The translations under genes and the position numbers were made by a program. Below the pieces are notes generated by a model that worked only from the letters and a program-made list of their open reading frames with translations, was not told the DNA's origin and ran no database searches. From assembly GCA_021298655.1 (NCBI GenBank), contig JAJTFK010000001.1:5001-69000 (forward strand): a stretch of DNA of 64,000 nucleotides, in the 5' to 3' direction. Source of the stretch: Cryomorphaceae bacterium (GTDB taxonomy: Bacteria > Bacteroidota > Bacteroidia > Flavobacteriales > Schleiferiaceae). Of this stretch, positions 26,097-35,367 are shown piece after piece (the stretch's first letter is position 1; each line of letters starts with the position of its first letter).

Positions 26097-27485
26097 ATGA
26101 TTGATTCGTACGTTTCCCAGCACCGTCAACGCTTTCTTGACGAACTTTTTACGCTGCTGCGCCTTCCCAGCATTTCGGCAGACCCCGCCTACAAAGATTC
26201 CGTACTCGCAACGGCCGACGCCGTAGCCGGCTTCTTAACCCAAGCAGGCGCGCAGCGCGTTGAGGTCTGCGCCACCCCGGGCTATCCCGTAGTCTACGGC
26301 GAGTACCTCGTCGACCCCTCGCGGCCAACGGTCTTGGTGTACGGGCACTACGACGTGCAGCCCGCCGACCCCCTGAATCTTTGGACCACCCCGGCGTTCG
26401 AGCCCGAAATCCGAAGCACGCCGATCCACCCCAACGGGGCCATTTTTGCGCGCGGAGCCTGCGACGACAAGGGCCAGTTTTTCATGCACATCAAGGCTTT
26501 TGAAGCCATGGTGGCCCAGGGCAACGTGCCCTGCAACATGAAGTTTATGATCGAGGGCGAAGAAGAAGTAGGATCCAACAACCTCGAATGGTTCGTCAAG
26601 CGCAACCGCGAACGACTCGCCTGCGACGTCATCCTGATTTCGGACACGGGCATCATTGCTCCGGGCGTGCCGTCGATTTCGGTGGGACTGCGCGGACTCT
26701 CCTACGTTGAAGTGGACGTTACCGGACCCAACCGCGACCTGCACTCCGGCATTTACGGCGGCGCGGTGGCCAATCCCATCAACATTTTGACGGAGATGAT
26801 TGCGTCGCTTCACGACAAGGACAACAAAATCACCATCCCGGGATTCTACGACAAGGTTCAGGAACTGAGCGATGCCCAACGAGCCGATCTGAACTCCGCG
26901 CCCTTTAGCCTCGAAGAATACAAAGCAGCCCTGGAACTCAGCGACGTTCATGGCGAAACGGGCTACACGACCATTGAACGCACCGGAATCCGTCCCACCC
27001 TCGACGTGAACGGGATTTGGGGTGGCTACACGGGCGAAGGCGCCAAAACCGTCATCGCCTCCAAGGCCTACGCCAAAATTTCGATGCGCCTGGTTCCGGA
27101 CCAGGATCCCGACGAGATTACCGAGTTGTTTTCGGCCCACTTCAAGCGCATTGCTCCGCCCAGTGTCACGGTCCAAGTTCGTCCGCACCACGGTGGCCAC
27201 GCCTACGTGTGTCCGACGGACCACCCCGGCTACCGAGCCGCCCACAAGGCCATGGCGGAGACCTACGGCCGCGCGCCGGTTCCGACCCGAGACGGCGGAT
27301 CCATTCCTATTGTTGCCTTGTTCGAGCGCGAATTGGGCGTTAAGTCGATTTTGATGGGTTTTGGCCTGGACAGCGACGCCATCCACTCGCCCAACGAGCA
27401 CTACGGCCTCGACAACTACTTCCAAGGTATTCGCACCATTCCGCGCTTCTACCTGCACTTCGCCGAAGAGGTTAAAGGGCAGTAA
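26097..27485 (+). CDS. M20 family dipeptidase
   Basis: Cytosolic zinc peptidase of 462 residues in the carnosinase-like (CNDP/PepV-type) group. Metal-site residues are His84 and Asp86 in 'YGHYDVQP', Asp123 in 'ACDDKGQ' and the Glu pair at 155-156 in 'EGEEEVGS'. The lid/dimerisation domain is present ('GPNRDLHSGIYGG'), as is the C-terminal His ligand region ('DAIHSPNEHYGLDN'). It has no signal peptide. It stands alone, with a bidirectional terminator after it. Confidence 0.94.
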   Translation: MIDSYVSQHRQRFLDELFTLLRLPSISADPAYKDSVLATADAVAGFLTQAGAQRVEVCATPGYPVVYGEYLVDPSRPTVLVYGHYDVQPADPLNLWTTPAFEPEIRSTPIHPNGAIFARGACDDKGQFFMHIKAFEAMVAQGNVPCNMKFMIEGEEEVGSNNLEWFVKRNRERLACDVILISDTGIIAPGVPSISVGLRGLSYVEVDVTGPNRDLHSGIYGGAVANPINILTEMIASLHDKDNKITIPGFYDKVQELSDAQRADLNSAPFSLEEYKAALELSDVHGETGYTTIERTGIRPTLDVNGIWGGYTGEGAKTVIASKAYAKISMRLVPDQDPDEITELFSAHFKRIAPPSVTVQVRPHHGGHAYVCPTDHPGYRAAHKAMAETYGRAPVPTRDGGSIPIVALFERELGVKSILMGFGLDSDAIHSPNEHYGLDNYFQGIRTIPRFYLHFAEEVKGQ

Positions 27486-27504
27486 CCGCGGGGCACCGCA
27501 ACAA

Positions 27505-27534
27505 AAAAAGGCGCTCCCAGCGGAGCGCCTTTTT
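27505..27534. terminator. Bidirectional terminator between the M20 peptidase and the phosphate transporter
   Basis: AGGCGCTCC (27509-27517), a four-base loop and GGAGCGCCT (27522-27530), flanked by A and T runs on both sides. It can end transcription from either convergent gene. Confidence 0.92.
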
Positions 27535-27550
27535 ATTTGGCTTAGGCGGT

Positions 27551-29767
27551 TTAGGCCACGTACAGCTGGTGCACCCGGTGCATCAGTGCGGTAATGTCGC
27601 GCAACTCCATGAGCAGCTTGGTTTGCAGGTGGGACTGGCGCGTGGAAATCTCGCCGCTGCGGTAGCTCTGCAGCTCCCGATCGAGGATGCGCTGAATGTC
27701 CGAAATAATTCGGCGCTTCGCGGCAAGCAAGTCGCTGTTGGATTCGCTCTTACCCGTTTCAAGCGCCATAACGATTCGGCCGGAATACGCCGTGAAGAGG
27801 GCGATTACCTCGGCGTAGGCCAGCAGGAAGGCGCCGTGCGGGCGGGCATGAAGGTTGGCCAGGTAATCGTGTTCGGCCTCGACCATGGCTCGGGCGCTCT
27901 CGGTCATGTCGCAGACGTAGTCAAACGCCAGCAGGTGCGCGCGGTACGACGCCGATTTTTCGCCCTTAAAATCGCGAATAATGCGCACCATCCGGAGCTC
28001 CAGCTTCTCGTGGCGCTTCATCAGCAGCGTGACTTCTTTGCGCAGTCGGCGCGTGGTGCGCTTTTGGTTGTTGGCCAGTGCCTCCGCGGCCATAATGACA
28101 ATGTTGGCCGTGCGGTCCACATCCGAGCCCATAAGCACCCGGCTGCTGCTCATGGGCTCTTCGGCATTGGCCAGTTTTTCGATGACGTCTTCCACCAGGT
28201 TCTCGGCCTTCATTTGGTCCGCAAAGCCCATGTGGCTTCGAACGATCAAGCCCAGGGCAAACACCGTCAAAATCAAGGCCGCGATGAACTCGCCGTAGTA
28301 CAAAAATGCCGCAAACAAGGCCGATGCCGTGAAGGCAATCACGGCCGTGAGCAGCCAGCTTCCGATCACGTTGACCACGCCGGCCACGCGGTAAACCGCC
28401 GACTCCTGACCCCATGCCCGGTCGGCCAGCGACGAACCCATGCCCACCATAAACACAACGAACGTGGTGCTCAAGGGCAGCCCCAAACTGGTAGCGTAGG
28501 CGATCAGGGTTGAAGCGAGCAGCAAATTCACGCTGCCCCGAACGTAGTCGAAGGCGGGCTGGTTGCGCCCGTCCACCGCGGCGTTCGGCTCGGGCTGGGC
28601 AAAGCGCCGGTCCGTCCAGGTGCGCACGCCCGATCCCGTAAACCGGGCAAACAGGCTAGCGGCCGCCAACGTCGTTGACGTGATGGTTCGGCTCACCGCG
28701 TTGGGCTTGAATTTCTCGCTGCCCTCTCCTTGGCGCGCCAGATTAATTTCGGTTTCGCTCACCTTGCGGGCCTTCGCGTTCGTCCACAACGTGGCAATCA
28801 TAATGGCACCAGCAACCAGCAGAATGGCAAAGGGCGTCGTCACTTCTTCGGACATGGAATCCATCATCAGGAGGTGCGGATCAACGCCACTGGCGGCATA
28901 AACCTGGTAGGCCTGAAACGCCGCCAGCGCAGGCCCAATGAAGTTGACCAGGTCGTTGCCTGCGAAGGCCATGGCCAGCGAAAAGGTTCCGAACAGCACC
29001 ACGTAGCGAAGCGGATTTACGCCGCGAAGCACCGCAAACTGAGCCAGCAACGTAAAGCCAATAAAAAAGACTACGAGCAGTTGATTTTGGCTGGCCTCCA
29101 ACCACTTGCCCAGGTCCGCGTTGACCAAGACACTTCCTTTTAATCCCTTAAAAATAAGGTAGTTAAGAATGAATGTGGCCGCGAGTCCGCTAAAAATTCC
29201 GCCAAAATAGCGCAGGGTGTTTTCAAGTCGGTAGGTGAACACCAAGCGCGCCACCCACTGAACTACTAAGCCCGTTATAAAGGCCACGCCCACCGACGAA
29301 AAAATGCCGTTAATGATTCGAACCGTACTGTTTAAGTTCAGGTACTCCGAGAACTGAAAGGGATCCAATCCGCGATCAATCGCCGTCAGAAACCCAATGG
29401 CCGTTCCTGCGCCAAAGAGTTCAAAAACCAGCGAAACCGTGGTCGAGGTTGGGATTCCGAAGGAATTATAGACGTCCAGCAAGATGACGTCGGTCAGCAT
29501 CACCGCGACAAAGATGAAGAGCAGGCTGTGAAACGAGAAATACGAGGGATCGAACACGCCGTTCCGCGCCACTTCCATCATTCCGCTCGAAAAAAGGGTA
29601 CCGAGCACCACGCCAAAGCTGGCTACGGCAAGAATAACCCGCATGCTGCCGGCGCGGGTGCCCAAGGCGGAGTTCAAGAAATTGATGGCATCGTTCGCCA
29701 CGCCGACGATTAAGTCGAGCGTAGCCAGTGCCATGAGCAACAGAACAAGTAAAAAATACGGATCCAT
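27551..29767 (-). CDS. PiT-family inorganic phosphate transporter with C-terminal PhoU-like region
   Basis: 738-residue inner-membrane symporter. The paired PiT signatures are visible: 'GVANDAINFLNSALGTRAG' near the N-terminus and 'AGNDLVNFIGPALAAFQAY' in the second half. Two membrane halves flank a soluble loop. The last 240 or so residues are soluble and helical ('RTTRRLRKEVTLLMKRHEKLELR', 'LLMELRDITALMHRVHQL'), resembling a PhoU-like bundle fused to the transporter. Fused PiT proteins of this length are found in Bacteroidota. It has its own promoter (29773-29780) and the shared terminator at 27505-27534. Confidence 0.93.
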   Translation of the reverse strand: MDPYFLLVLLLMALATLDLIVGVANDAINFLNSALGTRAGSMRVILAVASFGVVLGTLFSSGMMEVARNGVFDPSYFSFHSLLFIFVAVMLTDVILLDVYNSFGIPTSTTVSLVFELFGAGTAIGFLTAIDRGLDPFQFSEYLNLNSTVRIINGIFSSVGVAFITGLVVQWVARLVFTYRLENTLRYFGGIFSGLAATFILNYLIFKGLKGSVLVNADLGKWLEASQNQLLVVFFIGFTLLAQFAVLRGVNPLRYVVLFGTFSLAMAFAGNDLVNFIGPALAAFQAYQVYAASGVDPHLLMMDSMSEEVTTPFAILLVAGAIMIATLWTNAKARKVSETEINLARQGEGSEKFKPNAVSRTITSTTLAAASLFARFTGSGVRTWTDRRFAQPEPNAAVDGRNQPAFDYVRGSVNLLLASTLIAYATSLGLPLSTTFVVFMVGMGSSLADRAWGQESAVYRVAGVVNVIGSWLLTAVIAFTASALFAAFLYYGEFIAALILTVFALGLIVRSHMGFADQMKAENLVEDVIEKLANAEEPMSSSRVLMGSDVDRTANIVIMAAEALANNQKRTTRRLRKEVTLLMKRHEKLELRMVRIIRDFKGEKSASYRAHLLAFDYVCDMTESARAMVEAEHDYLANLHARPHGAFLLAYAEVIALFTAYSGRIVMALETGKSESNSDLLAAKRRIISDIQRILDRELQSYRSGEISTRQSHLQTKLLMELRDITALMHRVHQLYVA

Positions 29768-29772
29768 GAGCG

Positions 29773-29780
29773 CAAAGGTA
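29773..29780 (-). promoter_or_regulatory. -7 promoter element of the phosphate transporter
   Basis: The minus strand reads TACCTTTG, an exact TAnnTTTG, five bases before the ATG at 29767. The transcript would start at or next to the ATG. Confidence 0.5.
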
Positions 29781-29824
29781 ACCCCTGAGCTTTGGGCCTC
29801 ATGTTATGAGGAGGTTAAGAAGCA

Positions 29825-29857
29825 TCCGGGCTGGCGGGCAATGTACCTTAGCCCGGA
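29825..29857 (+). promoter_or_regulatory. Inverted repeat flanking the promoter element of the YyaL-like gene
   Basis: TCCGGGCT (29825-29832) and AGCCCGGA (29850-29857) are perfect 8-base inverted repeats separated by 17 bases, and the second arm abuts the ATG at 29858. A TACCTTAG element (29844-29851) lies between and partly in the right arm. It could be an operator or a hairpin at the start of the message. Confidence 0.4.
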
Positions 29858-31792
29858 ATGAATCGCCTTGACCGATCTCCAAGTAACTACCTGCAGCAGC
29901 ACGCCCACCAACCCATTCACTGGAATGAGTGGAGTTCCGAACTCCTGGAGCGGGCTGCAGCCGAGGGCAAATGGCTGCTGGTATCGATTGGCTACGCTAC
30001 CTGCCACTGGTGCCATGTTATGGCCCACGAAGTTTTTGACGATCCGGAAGTCGCGGAAATCCTCAATTCCCGGTGGATTAGCATTAAAGTTGACCGCGAA
30101 GTGCGCCCGGATCTCGACCAGGCCTACATGGCCGCGAGCTTGGCCATGACCGGTCAAGGCGGTTGGCCCCTGAACGCCATTTGCCTGCCCGACGGGCGGC
30201 CCGTGTGGATTGCCACCTACCTTCCCAAGGACCGGTTCGTCGCGGCGCTTCGCCAACTCGAAACCGTTCGGGCGCAGCACAGCCTCGAAGCGGCGGATTA
30301 CGCGGAACAGGTTCGGCAGGCCCTGAATCCTCCCGAACGAACGATTGCCCCCTTGGAGCGCCCAAGCGATGGCGCGCTTCGGGAGGCCATGGCCCAAACC
30401 TGGGATGATTCGTGGGGCGGATTTCGCGGAGCCCCCAAGTTTCCGTTGCCCGCCACGTGGAGCGCCGTGCTCCGCTGGTCCCGGCTGAATTCCTGGCCCG
30501 AGGGCGTGCATCACGTGAACCGAACGGTTTCCTGCCTGCTGCGTTCGGGCACCTACGACCTGCTGCGCGGCGGACTTTGCCGCTACAGCACCGACGGCGC
30601 GTGGGTCCTGCCCCATTTTGAAAAAATGCTCTACGACAGCGCCCAGTTTGCGTCCCTCTGCGCGGAGTTGGGCACGGACGAATCGCTGACGGCCCTCGGC
30701 GAGACCTTGGAGTTTATGGAACGGGATCTGCTGCGCCCCGACGGACTTTTTGCGGCTGCACTGGACGCGGACCATCCCGATGGCGAGGGCCGACACGCCA
30801 CCTGGACGCACCAGGAGCTCGAGGCCTGCCTCGGCAGCGACGCCCCGGCGTGGTTTGACGTTTTGTCTCGCGAGAGCCGACTGCACGACGGGGCTTGGGT
30901 CATCGCAACGGGCTCGGACGCCCAGCCCCATCCCCACAGCCTGCCCGGGTTTTCCAAGCTCCGCGCTGCAGCCCTCCATCGCCCCCTACCTGCCACGGAC
31001 CGCACCTGCGTGATTTCCTGGAATGCCTTGGCGGTGCGCGCCTTCGCCGACGGAGCCCAGCGCAGCGGACGCACCGAAGACCGCGAACGGCTCCAGCGCC
31101 TTGCTGCGGCCCACCGAGCGGCTTTTGCCGACGGGTCGGTCCACGCCCACTACCCAGATGGACGGGTAAACGGCCCGGCTTTTTTGGACGACGTGGTGTA
31201 CAGCGTGCACATGGCCCTGCGCTGCGGCCAGGTCCTGCTCGACCCGGAGTGGATTGACGTCGCCGTGGAGTGGTTTGAGCGGTCCCGAGCCAGCTTCGAA
31301 CGAGACGGCGCCGTGTACTTTGCCCCCGAAGGCGTCGATTCGCCGGCCTTTGCGGACATCCTCCATTGGGACGACGACGTACTGCCCAATAGCTTGAGCC
31401 TCTGGGCCGAATGCGCCCTAATTCTGGGCCACATCCGGCAGCGAATGGATTGGGTGGATTGGGCCACCCAATGGGTTCAGCGCGGCCTTCAGGTGGCCTG
31501 GGGGCAACCATCCCGCCATGCATCGTGGGTGGCCCTGGCCGAGTTGGTTTCCGCGGACCGGGTGCATTGGCTTATTCAGCCCAAACAGGCGCTCGGGCCA
31601 CGCCCCATTCCCCCTTCGCCCCTCTGGGGCCCCTTGGAACTGCCCCAAAGTACTTTTGCGCAGTGCTGCAGCATGAGTGCCTGCTTGGCTACGGTGGGCT
31701 CAGCCGACGAATGGGACGGCGGTCCAAATCCCTTTCGGGTCGGATTCCATGCGTCCACCGAGGAGGATGCGGGCACCGGGCGCGCTACCTAA
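29858..31792 (+). CDS. YyaL/SPATA20-like thioredoxin-domain protein (DUF255)
   Basis: 644-residue cytosolic protein. The N-terminal thioredoxin-like domain has the family motif 'YATCHWCHVMAHEVF' (Cys49, Cys52) and 'SNYLQQHAHQPIHW'. The rest is an (alpha/alpha)6-barrel of the glycosidase/epimerase type, with 'GFRGAPKFPLPATW', 'GGLCRYSTDGAWVLPHFEKMLYD' and 'LDADHPDGEG'. The molecular function of the family is not established. Its end overlaps tsaB tail to tail by four bases. Confidence 0.92.
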   Translation: MNRLDRSPSNYLQQHAHQPIHWNEWSSELLERAAAEGKWLLVSIGYATCHWCHVMAHEVFDDPEVAEILNSRWISIKVDREVRPDLDQAYMAASLAMTGQGGWPLNAICLPDGRPVWIATYLPKDRFVAALRQLETVRAQHSLEAADYAEQVRQALNPPERTIAPLERPSDGALREAMAQTWDDSWGGFRGAPKFPLPATWSAVLRWSRLNSWPEGVHHVNRTVSCLLRSGTYDLLRGGLCRYSTDGAWVLPHFEKMLYDSAQFASLCAELGTDESLTALGETLEFMERDLLRPDGLFAAALDADHPDGEGRHATWTHQELEACLGSDAPAWFDVLSRESRLHDGAWVIATGSDAQPHPHSLPGFSKLRAAALHRPLPATDRTCVISWNALAVRAFADGAQRSGRTEDRERLQRLAAAHRAAFADGSVHAHYPDGRVNGPAFLDDVVYSVHMALRCGQVLLDPEWIDVAVEWFERSRASFERDGAVYFAPEGVDSPAFADILHWDDDVLPNSLSLWAECALILGHIRQRMDWVDWATQWVQRGLQVAWGQPSRHASWVALAELVSADRVHWLIQPKQALGPRPIPPSPLWGPLELPQSTFAQCCSMSACLATVGSADEWDGGPNPFRVGFHASTEEDAGTGRAT

Positions 31793-32451
31793 AGTGCGGA
31801 ACCAAAAACCTTGAGGTAGCGGGGTTCCCAGGTTGCCGGATCGACGGGGGGCTCGCACTTCACGGTCCGATGCAGCGGCGCGAGCAAATGCCGGGCTTCG
31901 GCGTAGCGCACCCCGCTGTCGCGCAGTTGGGGCCAGTGCGCCTGGATTTTGGCTACCCCATCCCCACCAGCCCAGGCCGCCGGGCGATTTGGCCAGGATT
32001 CGTCGACGACTTCGGGCAAATCTTCGCTAAGCCGCGCGCCATCATTGGTGAAAAAGGCCGAATAAACTTCCATGCGCCGCGCGTCGAGGGCGGCCCAAAT
32101 GGGCAGTTCGTTGCGGTCGTCAACGGCTTCGCGGACGGCCTCGGCTAGGACCTCCAACGAGCTGATTCCGTAGCAGGGAATATCCCAGGGCAAGGCCAAG
32201 CCTTTGGCAGCCGCCAACCCAATGCGCAGGCCCGTGTAGGAACCGGGGCCCTGCGCCGCCGCAATCGCCGTGAGTTCGCGTACCGCCATACCCGATTCCT
32301 CGAGCACTTCGGAAATCAGGGGATGCAGGGCTTCGGCGTGCCGGTAGCCCTCGGGGTCGAGCACGCCGCGTTCGGCGCAAATTTGACCGTCGCGCGCGAC
32401 CGCCACGCTGCAGCGTCGCGACGACGTCTCAATCAAGAGAATGCGCTGCAT
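31789..32451 (-). CDS. tsaB: TsaB, tRNA threonylcarbamoyladenosine biosynthesis protein
   Basis: 220-residue ASKHA-fold partner of TsaD in t6A modification of ANN-decoding tRNAs. 'ILLIETSSRRCSVAV' and 'AAAQGPGSYTGLRIGLAAAKGLA' are the TsaB hallmarks. The start codon directly follows the adaptor-protein stop (TAAATG), so it is translated from the efflux transcript. It is the last gene of the long run that begins at cysQ. Confidence 0.95.
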   Translation of the reverse strand: MQRILLIETSSRRCSVAVARDGQICAERGVLDPEGYRHAEALHPLISEVLEESGMAVRELTAIAAAQGPGSYTGLRIGLAAAKGLALPWDIPCYGISSLEVLAEAVREAVDDRNELPIWAALDARRMEVYSAFFTNDGARLSEDLPEVVDESWPNRPAAWAGGDGVAKIQAHWPQLRDSGVRYAEARHLLAPLHRTVKCEPPVDPATWEPRYLKVFGSAL

Positions 32452-33675
32452 TTACTCGCCTTTGGCTCGGGTAACGGTCATGCCGTCTTCGAGTTGGCGC
32501 GAAACGGCATCGAAGGGACCGCGAACAACCTCTTCTCCTTTTTTAAGTCCCGAACGCAGTTGAATGTACTGTTCGTCTTGGATACCCGTTTCGACCACCA
32601 CCTGGCGAACGGTCGATCCATTGAGGACAAACACCACCTCCTTAAGCTTGGAACTGAGGCTGTCGCCGCGGAGTGCTACCGATTCTACCGGCACCGAAAC
32701 TGCGCCAGGAACCCGCTTGGTCCGGACCGCTACCGTGGCCGTCATGCCGCTCCGAAGCGGCTGACTTCCGTACTCCGCGCCCAGCGCCGCGTAGCTCGAC
32801 GGAAGCACCTCAAGGGTTACCTTAAAGTTGGTAACCTGATTCACGCCCGCAGCCGCATTGACGGTGGCCGCATTGCGAACTTCGGTAACCAAGGCGGTGA
32901 ACGTGTGCCCCAAGTACGCATCCACCGTGACATCGGCTGAGTCGCCCGCGTGAATGCGCACGATGTCGTTTTCGTTAACCTCGACGACTACTTCCATTCG
33001 CGTCAAATCCGAAATGCGCATGAGTTCGGTTCCCGCCATTTGGGCTGTTCCCACGACGCGCTCGCCCAATTCAACATTCAGGCCGGTCACGGTGCCGTCC
33101 ATGGGCGCAATCAGGGCGGTCCGCTTGAGGTTGTCGCGCGATTCCTTGAGCGAATTTTCGGCGGACTTCACCTGAAACTCGGCCGATTTCACGGCGAGCT
33201 CGGCCACTTCATAGGCCCGTTGGGCGGTCTCCCACTCGGCCGTAGAGAGTACGTTCTGTTCAAACAGCCCCTTGTTGCGGTTGTAGGCCGCCTTCACTTC
33301 AACGAACTGAGCCTTTGCCTGAAGGAGACCCGACTTTGATTGGTTGACCAAGGCCTCCGCGCGGCCAACTGCCGATTGGTAGAGGTCCGGATTAATGCGG
33401 GCGAGCAGTTCCCCTCGGCGAACAAACTGTCCTTCCACCACGCGGAGCTCAATGATTTCGCCACTTACTTCGGGCGAAATCTTTACCTCCACCGCGGGCT
33501 GAATTCGCCCCGAGGCACTGACTGTTTCAATCAGGGTCCGCAGCGCAACTTCGGCGACCTCAACCTCAACGACTTCGTCGGTTTTTCCCCACCATCCCTG
33601 CTTTTTACCGACGACACCAAGGGCCAGTACGGCTGCGGCCGCGCCGCTGATCCACCAAATTCGCTTCTTATTCAT
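32452..33675 (-). CDS. Efflux periplasmic adaptor (membrane fusion protein), MacA/HlyD-like
   Basis: 407 residues: an N-terminal membrane anchor (about 7-23), a lipoyl half-motif ('SGRIQPAVEVKISPEVSGEIIEL'), a long helical hairpin (about 100-190, 'NQSKSGLLQAKAQFVEVKAAYNRNKGLFEQ'), the second lipoyl half ('LIAPMDGTVTGLNVELGERVVG') and beta-barrel/MP domains. It bridges an inner-membrane pump to a TolC channel. The TolC gene is immediately upstream (8-base overlap), but no pump subunit gene is adjacent, so the partner must be elsewhere or shared. Confidence 0.92.
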   Translation of the reverse strand: MNKKRIWWISGAAAAVLALGVVGKKQGWWGKTDEVVEVEVAEVALRTLIETVSASGRIQPAVEVKISPEVSGEIIELRVVEGQFVRRGELLARINPDLYQSAVGRAEALVNQSKSGLLQAKAQFVEVKAAYNRNKGLFEQNVLSTAEWETAQRAYEVAELAVKSAEFQVKSAENSLKESRDNLKRTALIAPMDGTVTGLNVELGERVVGTAQMAGTELMRISDLTRMEVVVEVNENDIVRIHAGDSADVTVDAYLGHTFTALVTEVRNAATVNAAAGVNQVTNFKVTLEVLPSSYAALGAEYGSQPLRSGMTATVAVRTKRVPGAVSVPVESVALRGDSLSSKLKEVVFVLNGSTVRQVVVETGIQDEQYIQLRSGLKKGEEVVRGPFDAVSRQLEDGMTVTRAKGE

Positions 33676-35104
33676 TGCCTAAAGGATTGTTGAGGTAAAA
33701 CTCGACGACGTAGTTCTTGAACTGGCTGTCGTAGTGCGCGCGCACCCGGTTGGAGGCCGCAGCCAAATACGTGTTTTTGATCGAAATGAAATCGTACACG
33801 CTAATGCTGCCAACTTCAAACCGCGCCGTGGCGTCGCGAAGTGCCCGTTCCGCAGATCCCTCTGCAGCCACCGACGCGTCGTACTGCTTCCACGCGGCAA
33901 CGGCATCGGCGTGGGCGCGCTCCACCGTCTGCCGGTAAGTATCTCGCTGCTGAAGCAGCTGAAGTTCGGCATTGGACTTCGCAATCTGGGCACGGCGTAC
34001 GCCGTTCTCGATGCGGAATCCGTTAAACAGGGGCACGGATAGGTTCAATCCCACAAACTGCCGCACGTTGTCGTTAAGCTGATCCCGGAATGCGATGTCG
34101 GTGAACTTGGGAGACTGCACCACCGAGTAGACGGTGATGGGATCGGCGCCGTTCATCCAGTACCCAACCGGCAGGATTTGGGTATCAAAGCCGTCCAATC
34201 GACGCGCCCGATCCGAGTAGCTTGTGGACAACTGCCCGGTGACCGAAAGCGTGGGAACGCGCGCACCCTGTGCACGCTTTACCGAAAAATGGCTGGCCAT
34301 GAGCTGGTGTTCTGCGGCGCGAACCGAGGGCTGCTTGAGCACCGAAGACTGAAAAATTGCCTCAGGCACCAGGGCGAGCACCGCCGTAGGTCCCTCAGAC
34401 AGCATGTTCGGGCGTACCAGGGTCAGCTCGGCCGAAGCAGATAGCCCCATCAGCTGCTTGAGCACGAGCTGGGTCAAGGTGTATTGGTTGCGGGCAGCTA
34501 CTGTCCGCTGAACGTCGGCCATCCATTGGGCCTCCACACTCAGGTACTGATTGGCCGCAATGGCTCCCGCATCAACGAGTTTTTTGCTGCGGTCTTTTTG
34601 CTTGGCCGAAGCCATTTCCTGCTCCTCGGCAATACGCAAGGCTTCGTCGGCCAGCAGCACGGCCAAAAACTGCGATGCCGTATTGAGTGCGACGGAGTTT
34701 CGGGCTTCGTCGCGCTGCGCTTCGGCCAAAGCAACCTGAACCTGAGCCTGTCGGTAGGCATTCCAGGTTTGAAATCCATCAAACAGGGTCCATTGTGCGG
34801 ACAGCGATCCGCTCGCCGTCGAAAGGCTGCTTCGGTTTACTTCGTTGGTAACCGGGTCAATGCTCAAACCGCTGTTGTAGAAATTTCCGGCGCCGGCGTT
34901 CACGCTGGGCAGTAATCCGCCAACCGAAGCCAGGCGATCGGATTGCGCCGCGCGCACGTTGTTCGCCGCTTGACGAACACTGAACTGGTATTCCAGGGCC
35001 TTATTGACGCACTCCTGAAGCGTAACTGGGTCCGACTGGGCACCGAGCTGCTGGACCAAAAACAAAAAGGCCGCCGCGATGCGTAGGGGGTAGTTAAGGT
35101 GCAT
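33668..35104 (-). CDS. TolC family outer membrane efflux protein
   Basis: 478 residues from MHLNYPLRIAAAF, with a signal peptide ending 'LGAQ'. Two repeated helical-hairpin/strand units are typical of OEP proteins: 'ALEYQFSVRQAANNVRAAQSDRLASVGGLLPSVNAGAG' in the first half and 'SVKRAQGARVPTLSVTGQLSTSY' in the second. The frame is open 25 codons further upstream but without a better signal peptide. It overlaps the adaptor gene by eight bases and follows the CxxC protein by 35. Confidence 0.93.
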   Translation of the reverse strand: MHLNYPLRIAAAFLFLVQQLGAQSDPVTLQECVNKALEYQFSVRQAANNVRAAQSDRLASVGGLLPSVNAGAGNFYNSGLSIDPVTNEVNRSSLSTASGSLSAQWTLFDGFQTWNAYRQAQVQVALAEAQRDEARNSVALNTASQFLAVLLADEALRIAEEQEMASAKQKDRSKKLVDAGAIAANQYLSVEAQWMADVQRTVAARNQYTLTQLVLKQLMGLSASAELTLVRPNMLSEGPTAVLALVPEAIFQSSVLKQPSVRAAEHQLMASHFSVKRAQGARVPTLSVTGQLSTSYSDRARRLDGFDTQILPVGYWMNGADPITVYSVVQSPKFTDIAFRDQLNDNVRQFVGLNLSVPLFNGFRIENGVRRAQIAKSNAELQLLQQRDTYRQTVERAHADAVAAWKQYDASVAAEGSAERALRDATARFEVGSISVYDFISIKNTYLAAASNRVRAHYDSQFKNYVVEFYLNNPLGNE

Positions 35105-35139
35105 GCCCAAAAAGTTGCAAATACCGTGCAAAATAACCC

Positions 35140-35367
35140 TTAAAGGCGGGCCGACTTGTTTTTTTGACTGCGGTACCACACCAAAGCCACCGCCGCCATG
35201 AGCACATAGGGTATGGCCATTAAGTAAAGAATACCCGCATTTAGGCCGGTCGCCTCGGCCGATCCCGCGGCCTGACCGGACTCAGCGGTTGCCTTGCACA
35301 TGGCACACTGCGCCCAGCTCGCGTAGCCCATCATCCATAGTAGCCCGGCAGCGATCCGCTTCTGCAT
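35140..35367 (-). CDS. Small membrane protein with CxxC, oxidase-cluster associated
   Basis: 75 residues. A signal or first helix (about 6-20) is followed at once by 'CAMCKA' (Cys21, Cys24), then a second helix ('ILYLMAIPYVLMAAVALVWY') and a basic tail. Homologous small proteins sit next to DUF420 and SCO genes in many Flavobacteriia. The exposed Cys pair and the neighbours suggest copper or thiol handling during CuA oxidase assembly, but this is inference. The start codon shares a base with the DUF420 stop. Confidence 0.75.
   Translation of the reverse strand: MQKRIAAGLLWMMGYASWAQCAMCKATAESGQAAGSAEATGLNAGILYLMAIPYVLMAAVALVWYRSQKNKSARL

Noticed and set aside
26235-27458. 407-codon open frame on the minus strand
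   Set aside because: Complement of the M20 dipeptidase, whose metal-site residues are all present in the plus-strand frame.
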